This document shows positions 45,797 through 55,547 of a stretch of 64,000 nucleotides of DNA, piece by piece. The translations under genes were made by a program, and so were the position numbers. Positions within the stretch are counted from its first letter, which is position 1, and each line of letters begins with the position of its first letter. The DNA comes from Laguncularia racemosa (Eukaryota > Streptophyta > Magnoliopsida > Myrtales > Combretaceae): positions 124,001-188,000 of the forward strand of contig JBBMOL010000449.1 in the NCBI GenBank assembly GCA_037954665.1, written 5' to 3'. A model generated the notes under the pieces. That model searched no databases. It was not told the DNA's origin and worked only from the letters and a program-made list of their open reading frames with translations.

Positions 45797-45814
45797 TCCC
45801 CGGCAACGGCGCCA
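45797..45814 (-). other. Primer-binding site of H (tRNA-Asp, exact 18 nt)
   Basis: The minus strand reads TGGCGCCGTTGCCGGGGA, complementary to the 3' end of plant tRNA-Asp including CCA, six bases from the LTR end at 45821. The leader to gag is short, 113 bp (45684-45796). Confidence 0.9.
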
Positions 45815-45820
45815 AAAACT

Positions 45821-47351
45821 TGATACACTCAGAACATATATATATAATGGGAGCGTAAATTGCAGCAAGTGCACTGGTCGTATCAAGTAATAAAGTGGTG
45901 AAAAGTAAGGTTGTCGATCCCTCGAGGAACCAATAGAGTACTAGATCTATGGCAATTCTTATCAATATCTAGGTGATTAAAAAGGGGTTTTGAAATGTCT
46001 AATCTAAAAATTTAACTTAAAGCAACAAGAAAAATTTTATGACGAATCTATCAATTATGAACAAGGGAAATTAGAATTCACCCTAGATTTGTTAATCAAA
46101 TTGCTACCAAGTTATGTCAACTAGTGGTTATAAGGTTATTCAAGTGAGTTTAGAAAATCCTTTTTAGGGATGTTGACCTTAAATCAATTAGTCGGCTTCC
46201 GCGTCTCCAATTAACCAAGGAATCAAAATTATGTTCATACACCTCCCGATGCTACAAACAACTAATGCCCTAAATCAATTAACCCTAATCCCTTAGTGAT
46301 TAATTAACAAGAAACATTGCATTGCGCCCTCCATAAACTCTAATTAAACCAATTATCGCAACTCCCGTATTGATAATCAATCTAATTAAGAATTCCTAAC
46401 AAATCCTAATCAATTCCCGTATCAAAAGGATTTCTAACAATTATAATCAAAGACTGATTATAATTGAAATCAAAGGAATTGCAATCATGAATAATCCTAA
46501 TAATTCCTAATTACATAACATGGCTACAATTATCCTTTTAACATTCTAGAGTTTCATCCAATTTCCCACAAGGATGATTTAGAACATTATAGTATGAGTT
46601 GCATAAAAACAATTGAAATAAAGAGGTGCAATGGAATTCATATTAGACAACTAATAAATGGCATAAAAGAAAATAAAGTAAATGAAACAATGGTTATAAT
46701 CTTCAAGAGCTTCAATCTTCAAAAATGACTCCTTGAATTCTTCAATTGAAAGCAAACTTCAACAAAATGACATTCTTCCTTCAAACTAAACTTTGGAAAA
46801 ATCTAAAGTACCTAAGGAAATTCTAATGATTCAAAAGAAAGACAAATGATGCTAAAACAAAGAAGAAGAACAAAAGGATTCTAAACAAAAGAAAGGATGC
46901 TCTCAAGGTTCACACAAGGGGTCTATTTATAGATCCAAAGAGGAGGGGGATAAGGTTGATCTGATGAGGATTTGAGTCAGCAAATTAATTAAGATATGAT
47001 TTTGGAGAGATTCTCGCAATGGATATCCGGGGAGTAATGAAGGCCGGCTCAAGGCCGGCGGCCTTGAATGTAGGCCGGATTAAAGGCCGGCGGCTTTGCT
47101 TCTTTTTTAGGCCGGTTTAAAGGCCGGCTCAAGGCCGGCCCAAGGACGGCGGCCTTCAGTGCAATCCTTCGCTCACTTCTTCAATTTTGTGAAAAACTCC
47201 TCCAATTAACTTGTAATTTACTTTTGGGTCCTCAAAACCTGTATTTTCACAATAAATACCATTAAGTATCATTTCTTTATATTTTCTTATAATATTAAAA
47301 TAAATTTAATATAAGTCCAAAAGAAAATATAAGTATAATGTGATCTTATCA
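45821..47351 (-). repeat. 5' LTR of H
   Basis: 1531 bp. Differences from the other LTR: one A/G near 46767, one A fewer near 46800, and a 2-base gain plus one substitution near 47320. It has the same GGCCGGC array at about 47037-47160. Confidence 0.95.
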
Positions 47352-47356
47352 TGTAG

Positions 47357-49900
47357 CAAAGACGTCGTAATCTCTTGGTAACTCCACCCTGTAGGCATTG
47401 TTGTTGATGTGCTTCAAAATTTTAAATGGTCCATCTGCTCTAGGTGAAAGCTTTTGTGATTTCTTGTGAGGAAACCTATCTTTGTTGAGATAATCCAAGC
47501 TGGATCACCTGGATTATAAACCTTGGTTTTTCTATTTTTGTTACCTTGTTCCTAAGCTTTCTTAAGATGCTTAAAAGCTTTTTGATGAAGCTTCTAAATC
47601 TCCTTTGCACGCTCTACTCCACTCAAACTTTCTTCCTTTGTTGCCGGGTTAGCTATTAAATCCAATCCAAGAGTACGATTGACAACCTTTGTCTGGCCGT
47701 TCATCTGGGGGTGACATGATGTACTATACTTGAGTTTAGTACCAAGTCATTTCCAAAGTGTCTTCTAGAAGAAACTGAGAAACTTAGTGTCTTTGTCAAA
47801 CACTATATTGTGGGGAACACCATGTAATTGTACAATTTCCTACACAAAAAGGTTAGCAATAAAAAGTGCGTCATCTATTTTGTGGCAAGGCATAAAATAT
47901 GACATTTTGCTAAAGTGGTCAATGACCACCATAATATAGTCTTCGCCTCTCGTGTCCTAGGAAGACCTAAGATAAAATCTATGCTGATATCTATCCAAGG
48001 CTGTGTAGGTAGAGGAGAAGGCATATATTTACCCTAAGTTCCCTTCTTTCCCTTCACCCTCTTACAAACACCACATATCTCTAACACTTTGTGGACATCC
48101 TTTAACAGACCCCTCCAATAAAAATGTTCTTTTAATAACTCTGAAGTTCTCTTTCACTGAAATGCCCAGATAACCCTTCAGCATGAGCTTCCCTAACTAA
48201 CAATTCCCTAACAGAACCATAGGGTATACATAATTTTCCTACTCTGTATAGAAAACCATCTATCATATAATACCCATCTACTACATTCCCTCCAGAACAT
48301 CACTCAAAAATTAATTTCAAGCGTTCATCATGAACATGTTGTTCTTTTTATTAATTTAAACCTAAGTAGCTTTGATTGTAGAGAGGTGATAAGTACATAC
48401 CTGCATGATAAGGCATCAACTACAATGTTTGTGCTCCCCTTCTTGCACTTAATCACATAATTAAAGCTCTCTAGAAATTCCACCCATTTGGCTTGGCATT
48501 TTGATAGATGTTGTTGACCTTTGAAGTGTTTCAGTGACTCATGATCTGTATAAATAATAAACTCCTTAGGAAGAAGGTAATGCTGCTACATCATCAATGG
48601 CCTCACTAAGGAATAAAACTCCTTATCATATACTGAGTATTTTAAGGGTGCACCACTCAGTTTCTTACTGAAATATGCAATGAGCCTCTTTTCCTGCATC
48701 AACATAGCAACAATTCCTACCCTAGAGGCATCACACTCCAATTTAAAATTTTTGTCAAAATCTAGTAACACTAACACTAGAGCATTAGTTAGCTTTGCTT
48801 TCACTTCCTCAAAACTCTTTTGGGCCTATTCTCCCTAAATAAAATGAACATTCTTTTTAGTTAATTCAGTTGATGGATTGATAATGCTACTAAAATTCCT
48901 AAAAAAATGTCTATAGAAAGAAGCCAGCCCATGGAAACTTCTTACCTCAACAGTTAATTATGGTGTCGACCAATCTATAACAACCTTCACTTTTTCTTCA
49001 TCTACCTTTACACTAGAACCCGTTACAATAAAACCAAGAAATGTTACCTCAGATTGACAATAAGAACACTTTTTGAGATTTGCATACAGCTACTGTTTCC
49101 TCAATACTGAGAAAACTGTCTGTAAATATTCAACATGACTTTCTAAGATTCTACTGTAAATCAAAATTCATCAAAATAGACAACAACAAATTTTCCTATA
49201 AATTCTTTCATAACATGATTCATCAACCATATAAAAGTACTAGGGGCATTAGTCAACGCAAATGGCATAACCATCTACTCATACAAGTCATGTCGTTTTT
49301 TAAAAGCGATCTTCTACTTATCTCCACCCCTCATATGAATTTGGTGATATTCGCTTTTAAAATCCACCTTAGAGAATACCTGTGCACCATGAAGTTCATT
49401 TAACATATCATTAAGTCTAGGAACGGGATACCTATATTTGATAGTAATTTTGTTGATGGCTTTGATGTCAATACACATCCTCTATGTGCCATCCTTCTTA
49501 GGAACAAGAAGTGCAAGAATAGTACATAGACTAGTACTCTCCCTGACGAAACCCCTTTCTACCAGTTCATCTACCTTATGCTTCAATTCTTTAGCTTCTT
49601 TAGGATCATGCGATACGCAAGCCAATTTGGCAAAACTAACTTAGGCTGAAAATCAATGGCATGTTTAATGCCCCTCATGGGTGGTAATCCTTCAAGTAAT
49701 TCATCTGGGAATATATCTATGTACTCATCTAATACCTAGTTCACCATTGGGGGTAACCGTTCTTGTCCATCCACTTCCAGTACATATCTCATTTGCAACA
49801 TATACATTGGCCTCTCTTCCTCCATTGCCTCGTCTAGTTCATGCTATCCCACTAACAAGGTCTTCTTTTTACCAGTTTTATTAATTTGCCTTTGTGCCTC
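47357..49900 (-). pseudogene. RT, RNase H and integrase of element I
   Basis: From the right: VLDEYIDIFPDELLEGLPPMRGIKHAID, then RT with LLVPKKDGTWRMCI, FSKVDFKSEYHQIHMRGGDK and MVMPFALTNAPSTF; the active site reads FVVVYFDEF after a small deletion (about 49165), against YFDDILIYS in G. RNase H (48804-48380): LECDASRVG, YDKEFYSL, then THE-type TDHESLKHF. Integrase: GKLCIPYGSVRELLVREAHAEGLSGHF, PWIDISIDFILGLPR, and degraded core and C-terminal pieces. The last readable residues before H are LPRDYDVF. Many frame changes and TAG stops. Its wording is closest to G, so I belongs to the same chromovirus branch. Confidence 0.8.
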
Positions 49901-50300
49901 TTATACTTTAGTAGGTGACATGGGATTCAATAAAATATGCTTACCCTCCTTTTGGAACACATAGGTGTTCCTAAAACCATCATGCAACACCCTCTTATCA
50001 TATAACCAAGGCTTGCCAAGCAGTATGTATGATGCATACATGGGAAGAATATCACAAACAATCTCATCATGGTACTTCTCCTCTATGTTGAATGGAACCT
50101 TAGCCCTCTGAGTGACATGCAAACTACCTTGTTCACTCAACTAGTGCAATTTATAAGGCTTAGGATGTGGGGTAGTGACTAGTTTTAATTTAGTCACTAA
50201 TGAAGCAGCCACTACATTATTACAACCACCTCCATCAATGATAAGAGCACAAAGATTACCTTAGACACTATAGGAGGTGTGAAATAGGTTCTCCTTTTAT
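49901..50300 (-). pseudogene. Protease of element I
   Basis: Reads LFHTSYSV, stop, GNLCALIIDGGGCNNVV, then KLVTTPHPKPYKLH, and in 50140-49901 KVPFNIEEKYHDEIVCDILP, YILLGKPWLYDKRVLHDGFRNTYVF and LNPMSPTKV. This is residue-for-residue comparable with J (EKYSDEIICDVLL...LLLGRPWLFDRKVSHDGFRYTYMF...LTPMSPSEV), A and K. The catalytic triplet is DGG here as in G, but DSG in A and K. Confidence 0.8.
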
Positions 50301-51655
50301 TTATCCTCATTAGTAGGAAAGGTAGCCATCGCCCTGCATAATATGTTGATGGAAAAATATTGATCATTCCCCTTATCCTCATGTACCCCAGCATTTGCAT
50401 CACCATAATATTCATCCAATACGGTTGACAAATATGTGGGCTCATGCATCTCTTCTTCATCTTCCTCACTCTCAACCTCTATGGCAGTTATAACTCTTTG
50501 GTTTGGACATTGAGTAGCCATATGCCAAAAACCTAGACATTCAAAACATTTGACCTGGCGATTCTTTCCTCCTAATGACCTAGCTACCGCCTATTTGTTC
50601 TCATACCTAGCAATTGTTTTTCCTTTCCCAGCAAATTCTTTCTCTCCTCTAATGTCTAGCATAACTATATTCTTTTCCACATTTATGTTATATCCCCCCT
50701 TATTAACCTGTTTACCCTCCGACCCATATAGTTTTATAGAGGATCTATACCTATTACTCGCTGCTCTATAAGGGTTGGATCGCTTCTATCTCTCCACTTT
50801 CAGAGTTAACTAAATGACCTCATCAATGGTGTCACATCATTGTAGCTTTATTATACAGGCGATCTCATATTTCAACCTAGACGCAAATTGTACCATAGTC
50901 TGTTTAGGAGGTTCGACTGCTCCACATCAGCTAATCAGTGTCTCAAACTCTTGGACATACTCATCTACGGTTTTGCCTCATTGTCTCAATGTCTAGAGAC
51001 GCATGAATAACTCCTACTTATAATGCTTTGGTATAAACCTTTTCCTCATAACTCGTTTCATCTCTTGCCAAGTATGTATTTCTGCATGCCTATCTCTCCT
51101 CTTATTAGCCACAATATTCTTCCACCATAAGGTGGCATACCTTGTAAATTCAAGTGTTGCTAATTGTACTCAAGTATGGTCATTGATCTCATAGCACTAA
51201 AAAAGTCCCTCCACCTTATCTTCCCAATCTAGATAATCCTCTACAGATCCCCTTCTAGCAAATGAAGGCATTTGTAATTTCACATATTCTAAACCCCTAG
51301 GTAATCTGAACTCACGGTTGGGATAGAATTCATCCTCAAAATTATCATCTCTTCCTTCTAGTTGGGTAGGGTAATTTCCTCCAATTCGCCTTCCCCCATT
51401 ACCTCCCAATGCTCCTTCCCTACAGGCATTATTAATAGCTACTTGAGGTGGGGGTACTAGTGGATTCGCCATTGGTTGTTAGGGAAGCGTTATTTGATCA
51501 ACCCTTGTAGCTAAATTAGCAACAATAGTGGTGAACTCTTGTAATTGATCTTCTAAATCCCTTCTTCCACCTACAACATGGTGTCTTTAGCTTACTTCTC
51601 CGACTTGACTATTGGCTTCATTACCAACTCCTCCATTCATGCTATCATTCGACAT
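50300..51655 (-). pseudogene. Gag of element I
   Basis: Start ATG 51655 (MSNDSMNGGVGNEANSQVG), helical segment DLEDQLQEFTTIVANLATRV, capsid domain GLEYVKLQMPSF to RSNPYRAAS (51300-50770), including the intact YLDWEDKVEGLF, and a CCHC knuckle CFECLGFWHMATQC (about 50550-50510), followed by an acidic stretch VESEEDEEEMHEPTYLSTVL. In-frame TAGs occur after LF (51197), in LFMRL-stop-TLR-stop and elsewhere, plus a frame change. Confidence 0.8.
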
Positions 51656-52250
51656 GGTTATTGAATTAAGCTTTGACAAAATTTCTGCAATCCACAAACA
51701 CACCCTCATGGCACAAGTTTCTTCAACTCACAAACCTACCTTCACGGTACAAGTTTCTTCAATTCGCAAACACACTTCACGATACAAGTTTCTTCAATTC
51801 ACAAATACACTTCATGGCACAATTTCTTCAATTCACAAACACACCTCACGGCACAAATTTTCTTCAACTCATAAACACAACCCAACAATCACACCTTGTT
51901 CAAATTTCAATTTAAAGATCACGTATACTACAACACCACATTACACATACCCTAAATGCACTCTTCTCAACTCAAGTTAATGGAGTTTTCATAGCACTTT
52001 AATTCACATTTTCTACTCAATTACTTAATTATGGAATCAATTGTAAATCCTAAATCATCTACGATAAACCCCTAAGGTTGTCCTATCTTCAATTTCAACC
52101 CATAATGACTAATGGAACACGGCACATTTCATGCATGATATATAATTTCAATTCACATAATCAAACAATTGAACAAGTGCATGACATAAACCTTAAATTC
52201 CTAAATCAAAATCAATGCTTCCACGTGCAATTCCCTTCTCTCAACCGAAA
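51656..52250 (-). other. Leader of element I
   Basis: Non-coding. At 51690-51890 the plus strand has a short tandem pattern (CACAAGTTTCTTCAATTCACAAACACAC..., about 35-40 bp, five units), giving spurious frames. From 51893 it is inside the duplicated block. Confidence 0.65.
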
Positions 52251-52262
52251 GTTCTGATACTA
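52251..52262 (-). other. Primer-binding site of I
   Basis: The minus strand reads TAGTATCAGAAC (two changes from TGGTATCAGAGC), five bases from the LTR end at 52268. A copy lies at 55241-55252 in the duplication. Confidence 0.65.
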
Positions 52263-52267
52263 AAAGA

Positions 52268-52557
52268 TGATATGCTAATCCAGTTGCAATCAAAACAATC
52301 CTAATTTTTGAAACAATTGAACAATTATGTCCAAAATAGCAAAGATCCCCTTTGTGACGTGGAACCTTAATTTTCTATAGAACAACAACAAATGGAATTT
52401 CAAATTCTTACCAAATATTACTCACTAGTAGAATGAGGAAATAACCTGCAATTGCTGATTTTACACACAACAATCCAAGCCTCCACTCGCCACAACCCTA
52501 AAAGGAATTGATAAGAGAGTATGAAATAAGAGAGAAAATTCTCTTTTTCACGTGATG
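52268..52557 (-). repeat. 5' LTR of I, end part, broken by J
   Basis: It matches 39355 onward (GCAATCAAAACAATC, ACAATTGAACAATTATGT, ACTCGCCACAACCCTAAAAG) up to TTTTTCACGTGATG, where J begins. The corresponding continuation in the 3' LTR (CTTTGCTGAAAATAAG) is not found to the right in the window. Confidence 0.8.
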
Positions 52558-53375
52558 TGATGTGCTTAAGAATCCAAATCACAAGCACACATTACAAATG
52601 AATAATCAACCGCATAAATTGGGCAAAATGAAGACAAAATCCCCAATTGGTGTGAATTAAAGGATGAACAATCTCAAATGGCGTAAACTAAATTAGAAGT
52701 ATTACAAGGGAATTCCAATACAAATCAATTACAAAGGAATAATGCAATTCCGATCTTTACAATTGGCTTGTAATCCTACCAATACATGAACCCTAATTTG
52801 GCGTGAAAAGAACACATAAAAAGATCAAGCAATTATAACTAGATATTACTCACTAACAATAATCAGATGCAACTTAGAAAATCTTGATATAACTCACAAG
52901 AATTCCTAAGCCAAACTCACCACAATTTCCAAAGAAATTGATAAGAGTAGATGCATGCAAGAGGGTGACTCTCACGGCAACAAGAGTGTTTTTGTCAAAT
53001 ATCAAAAAGCTTCCCTAAAAAACCTAGTTAGCAAGTATTTATACTTGCTCCTATTAGGGTAAAACAAACAAAAAATTACAAAGTTGCCACTAGGTGGCCG
53101 ATTTCAAGAATCAAAATTACATGTATAAAAATCAAAATGGTCGGTTCTTCACTTCAATTGAACAATTTGTGGGCCATTGGATGCGACTCTAAAAAATGTC
53201 TCGTAGGTTGATCCTTAGTGCATGTTATTTGCCCATCTTGTAAAACCGATCAATGTACTTGCTAAAGTGCAAAATCAAACATTATCAAATAAAATGTAGC
53301 CATATGTAGATGTCTAGGCTCATGCGTCCAAGTTAGGTTCCCCCACTGCTACAAATGTAGGATGGATTCCCATCA
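52558..53375 (-). repeat. 3' LTR of J (copy 1; copy 2 at 55548-56366)
   Basis: 818 bp. Minus strand TGATGGGAATCC...TTAAGCACATCA. Right of it lies the PPT reading GAGGCCCGAGGAGA. Confidence 0.88.
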
Positions 53376-54882
53376 TCTCCTCGGGCCTCTAAAAGATTTT
53401 CCCTCAAATCTAAGGGGTCTTCTCTTAGACTGAAACCTAGTGTCTTTGTTTGTTTGTTTGCTAGACTTTTGGAAGAACTAGAGGTATTTCGAATTTGTTC
53501 TTAGAAAGAGTGCACCTCAGATGGAGACATAGGAGTTAAGACTATCTGCGTACCATCCTTTCGAAACATGTAAGTGTATCTGAACCCGTCATGTGACACC
53601 TTTCTATCAAATAACCAGGGTCTACCCAACAATAAGTGAAAGGCGCACATAAGAAGCACATCACAGATAATCTCATCACTATATTTTTCTCCTATACTGA
53701 TTGGCACCTTTGCCCTCTCTGTAACATGCAGACTACCTTTATCATCTAACTAATGCAATTTATAAGGGCTAGGATGTGGGCTAGTGGCTAGTTATAAGTT
53801 ATCTACTAATACAGCAAATATGACATTAGATCAACTACCAACATCAATGAAAAGCACACAAATGTTATCTCGAATCTGACAAGGTGTGTGGAATAGGTTC
53901 TCCCTCTGTATGTCCCTAGCATCTAAAGATAAAGTCAAAACCCTACGCAACACATTAATAGGTAAGTAATGTTCACCCTTTTTGTCCTCATGTGTCTCAA
54001 CGTTCTGATCATCATAGTACTCTTGCAAAGCCATGGATAAATCTATAGGCTCGATAGCTTCTTCCTCATCTTCTTCTTTAGTGCCCTCTATAACAGTCAT
54101 TACTCTTTTATTAGGACACTATGCAGCCATATGTCTAAATCCCATGCATTTGAAACATTTAATCTGGCGCATCTTCCCACTGGTTGACCCCGGTATTGTC
54201 TACCTAACATCAAATCCAACTACCTCTTTACCTTTCCTAGAAACAATTTTCTCCTTTTATGTGCTAGGGATAACTCTATTTACTGCCCTGACATGCTCAC
54301 CTACTCCCTTTTGTCCACCTAATTGACCATCAGCCCCTATGGGCTTAGTAGTAGTACTAATCCTGTTACTAGTAACCCGAAATGGATTAGATCACCTCTA
54401 CCTTTCCACTTTCAAGGCTAACTGTATAGCTTCATCAAGTGTACTATATCTTTGTAGCTTAACAACACAGGTTATCTCTACTTCAATCCAGAAATAAAAC
54501 GTACTAGGGTTTACTCAGGAGGCTCTACTGACCCACATCTGATCATTAACGTTTCAAACTCCTAAACATAGTCATCCACTATTTTACCTCCCTGTCTCAA
54601 TGTTTGTAGATGCATAAATAGTTCTTGCCTATAGTTCTCAAGAATTAACCTCTTCCTCAAAACCCGTTTCATGTCTCTCCAAGTGTGTATCTCAGCCTCT
54701 CCATCCCTTCGCCTGCTGATCACTAGATTCTTCCACCATATGGTGGCATAACCTATGAACTCTACAGCAACAAGATGAACTCTAGCGTTATCATCAATCT
54801 CATAACATTCAGAAAGGCCCTCAACGTTATCCTCCCAATCTAGGTAATCATCTATTGAGCTCCTACCATCAAATGAAGGCAT
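53376..54882 (-). pseudogene. Gag-protease of J, copy 1 (N-terminus cut by the duplication junction)
   Basis: From 54882: MPSFDGRSSIDDYLDWEDNVEGL, EFIGYATIWWKNLVISRRRDGEAEIHTW, LQTLRQGGKIVDDYV-stop, a CCHC knuckle CFKCMGFRHMAA-stop-C (about 54160-54115), protease FIDVGS-stop-SNVI (DVG in place of DSG), LLLGRPWLFDRKVSHDGF, then LTPMSPSEVHSF-stop, a Ser/Lys/Thr linker, and EDPLDLRENLLEARGDDG. The linker plus tail takes the place of RT, RNase H and integrase. Stops are mainly TAG. Confidence 0.85.
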
Positions 54883-55547
54883 ACCTTGTTCAAATTTCAA
54901 TTTAAAGATCACGTATACTACAACACCACATTACACATACCCTAAATGCACTCTTCTCAACTCAAGTTAATGGAGTTTTCATAGCACTTTAATTCACATT
55001 TTCTACTCAATTACTCAATTATGGAATCAATTGTAAATCCTAAATCATCTACGATAAACCCCTAAGGTTATCCTATCTTCAATTTCAACCCATAATGACT
55101 AATGGAACACGGTACATTTCATGCATGATATATAATTTCAATTCACATAATCAAACAATTGAACAAGTGCATGACATAAACCTTAAATTCCCAAATCAAA
55201 ATCAATGCTTCCACGTGCAATTCCCTTCTCTCAACCGAAAGTTCTGATACTAAAAGATGATATGCTAATCCAGTTGCAATCAAAACAATCCTAATTTTTG
55301 AAACAATTGAACAATTATGTCCAAAATAGCAAAGATCCCCTTTGTGACGTGGAACCTTAATTTTCTATAGAACAACAACAAATGGAATTTCAAATTCTTA
55401 CCAAATATTACTCACTAGTAGAATGAGGAAATAACCTGCAATTGCTGATTTTACACACAACAATCCAAGCCTCCACTCGCCACAACCCTAAAAGGAACTG
55501 ATAAGAGAGTATGAAATAAGAGAGAAAATTCTCTTTTTCACGTGATG
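54883..55547 (-). repeat. Duplicated leader, PBS and LTR fragment of I
   Basis: Copy of 51893-52557. It is not a real second element end: it is joined to J gag on its left only by the duplication. Confidence 0.85.

Larger units (their letters stand above)
40125..47351 (-). mobile_element. Element H: young Athila-like element with gag and protease only
   Basis: TSD TGTAG exact (40120-40124 and 47352-47356). LTRs 40125-41654 and 45821-47351 differ at only about four positions that I could find in 1.53 kb, so H is recent. A perfect 18-nt tRNA-Asp PBS, an open 884-codon gag-protease ORF, the conserved post-integrase motif, and a PPT are present. RT, RNase H and integrase are absent: only 1.37 kb of non-coding DNA lies between the ORF and the 3' LTR. 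Confidence 0.9.
39355..52557 (-). mobile_element. Element I: full gag-pol relative of A, J and K, split by H
   Basis: Minus strand from the right: part of a 5' LTR (52268-52557, broken by J), PBS, leader, gag (start 51655), protease, RT, RNase H, integrase to 47357, then after H the last residues (40119-40028), PPT and 3' LTR (39355-40027). It is inserted in the gag of L; ATTCT at 39350-39354 would be its left TSD, the right one is lost. Its gag and protease are close to those of A, J and K, and it is the only member here that keeps pol. Confidence 0.8.
51893..54882. repeat. Tandem duplication, copy 1 (2990 bp)
   Basis: From ACCTTGTTCAAATTTC in the leader of I, through the I 5' LTR fragment, J 3' LTR, J protease and J gag, to AAATGAAGGCAT. 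The same block follows immediately at 54883-57873. By eye about twenty substitutions and one 1-base indel separate the copies. The junction GGCAT/ACCTTG shows no clear microhomology. Confidence 0.92.

Noticed and set aside
45797..45814. tRNA-Asp gene fragment
   Set aside because: Only the last 18 nt match, placed exactly at the LTR border; it is a primer-binding site.
54883..55547. A second independent end of element I
   Set aside because: Near-identical to 51893-52557 and joined to J gag by a junction with no LTR end; it is part of the tandem duplication.
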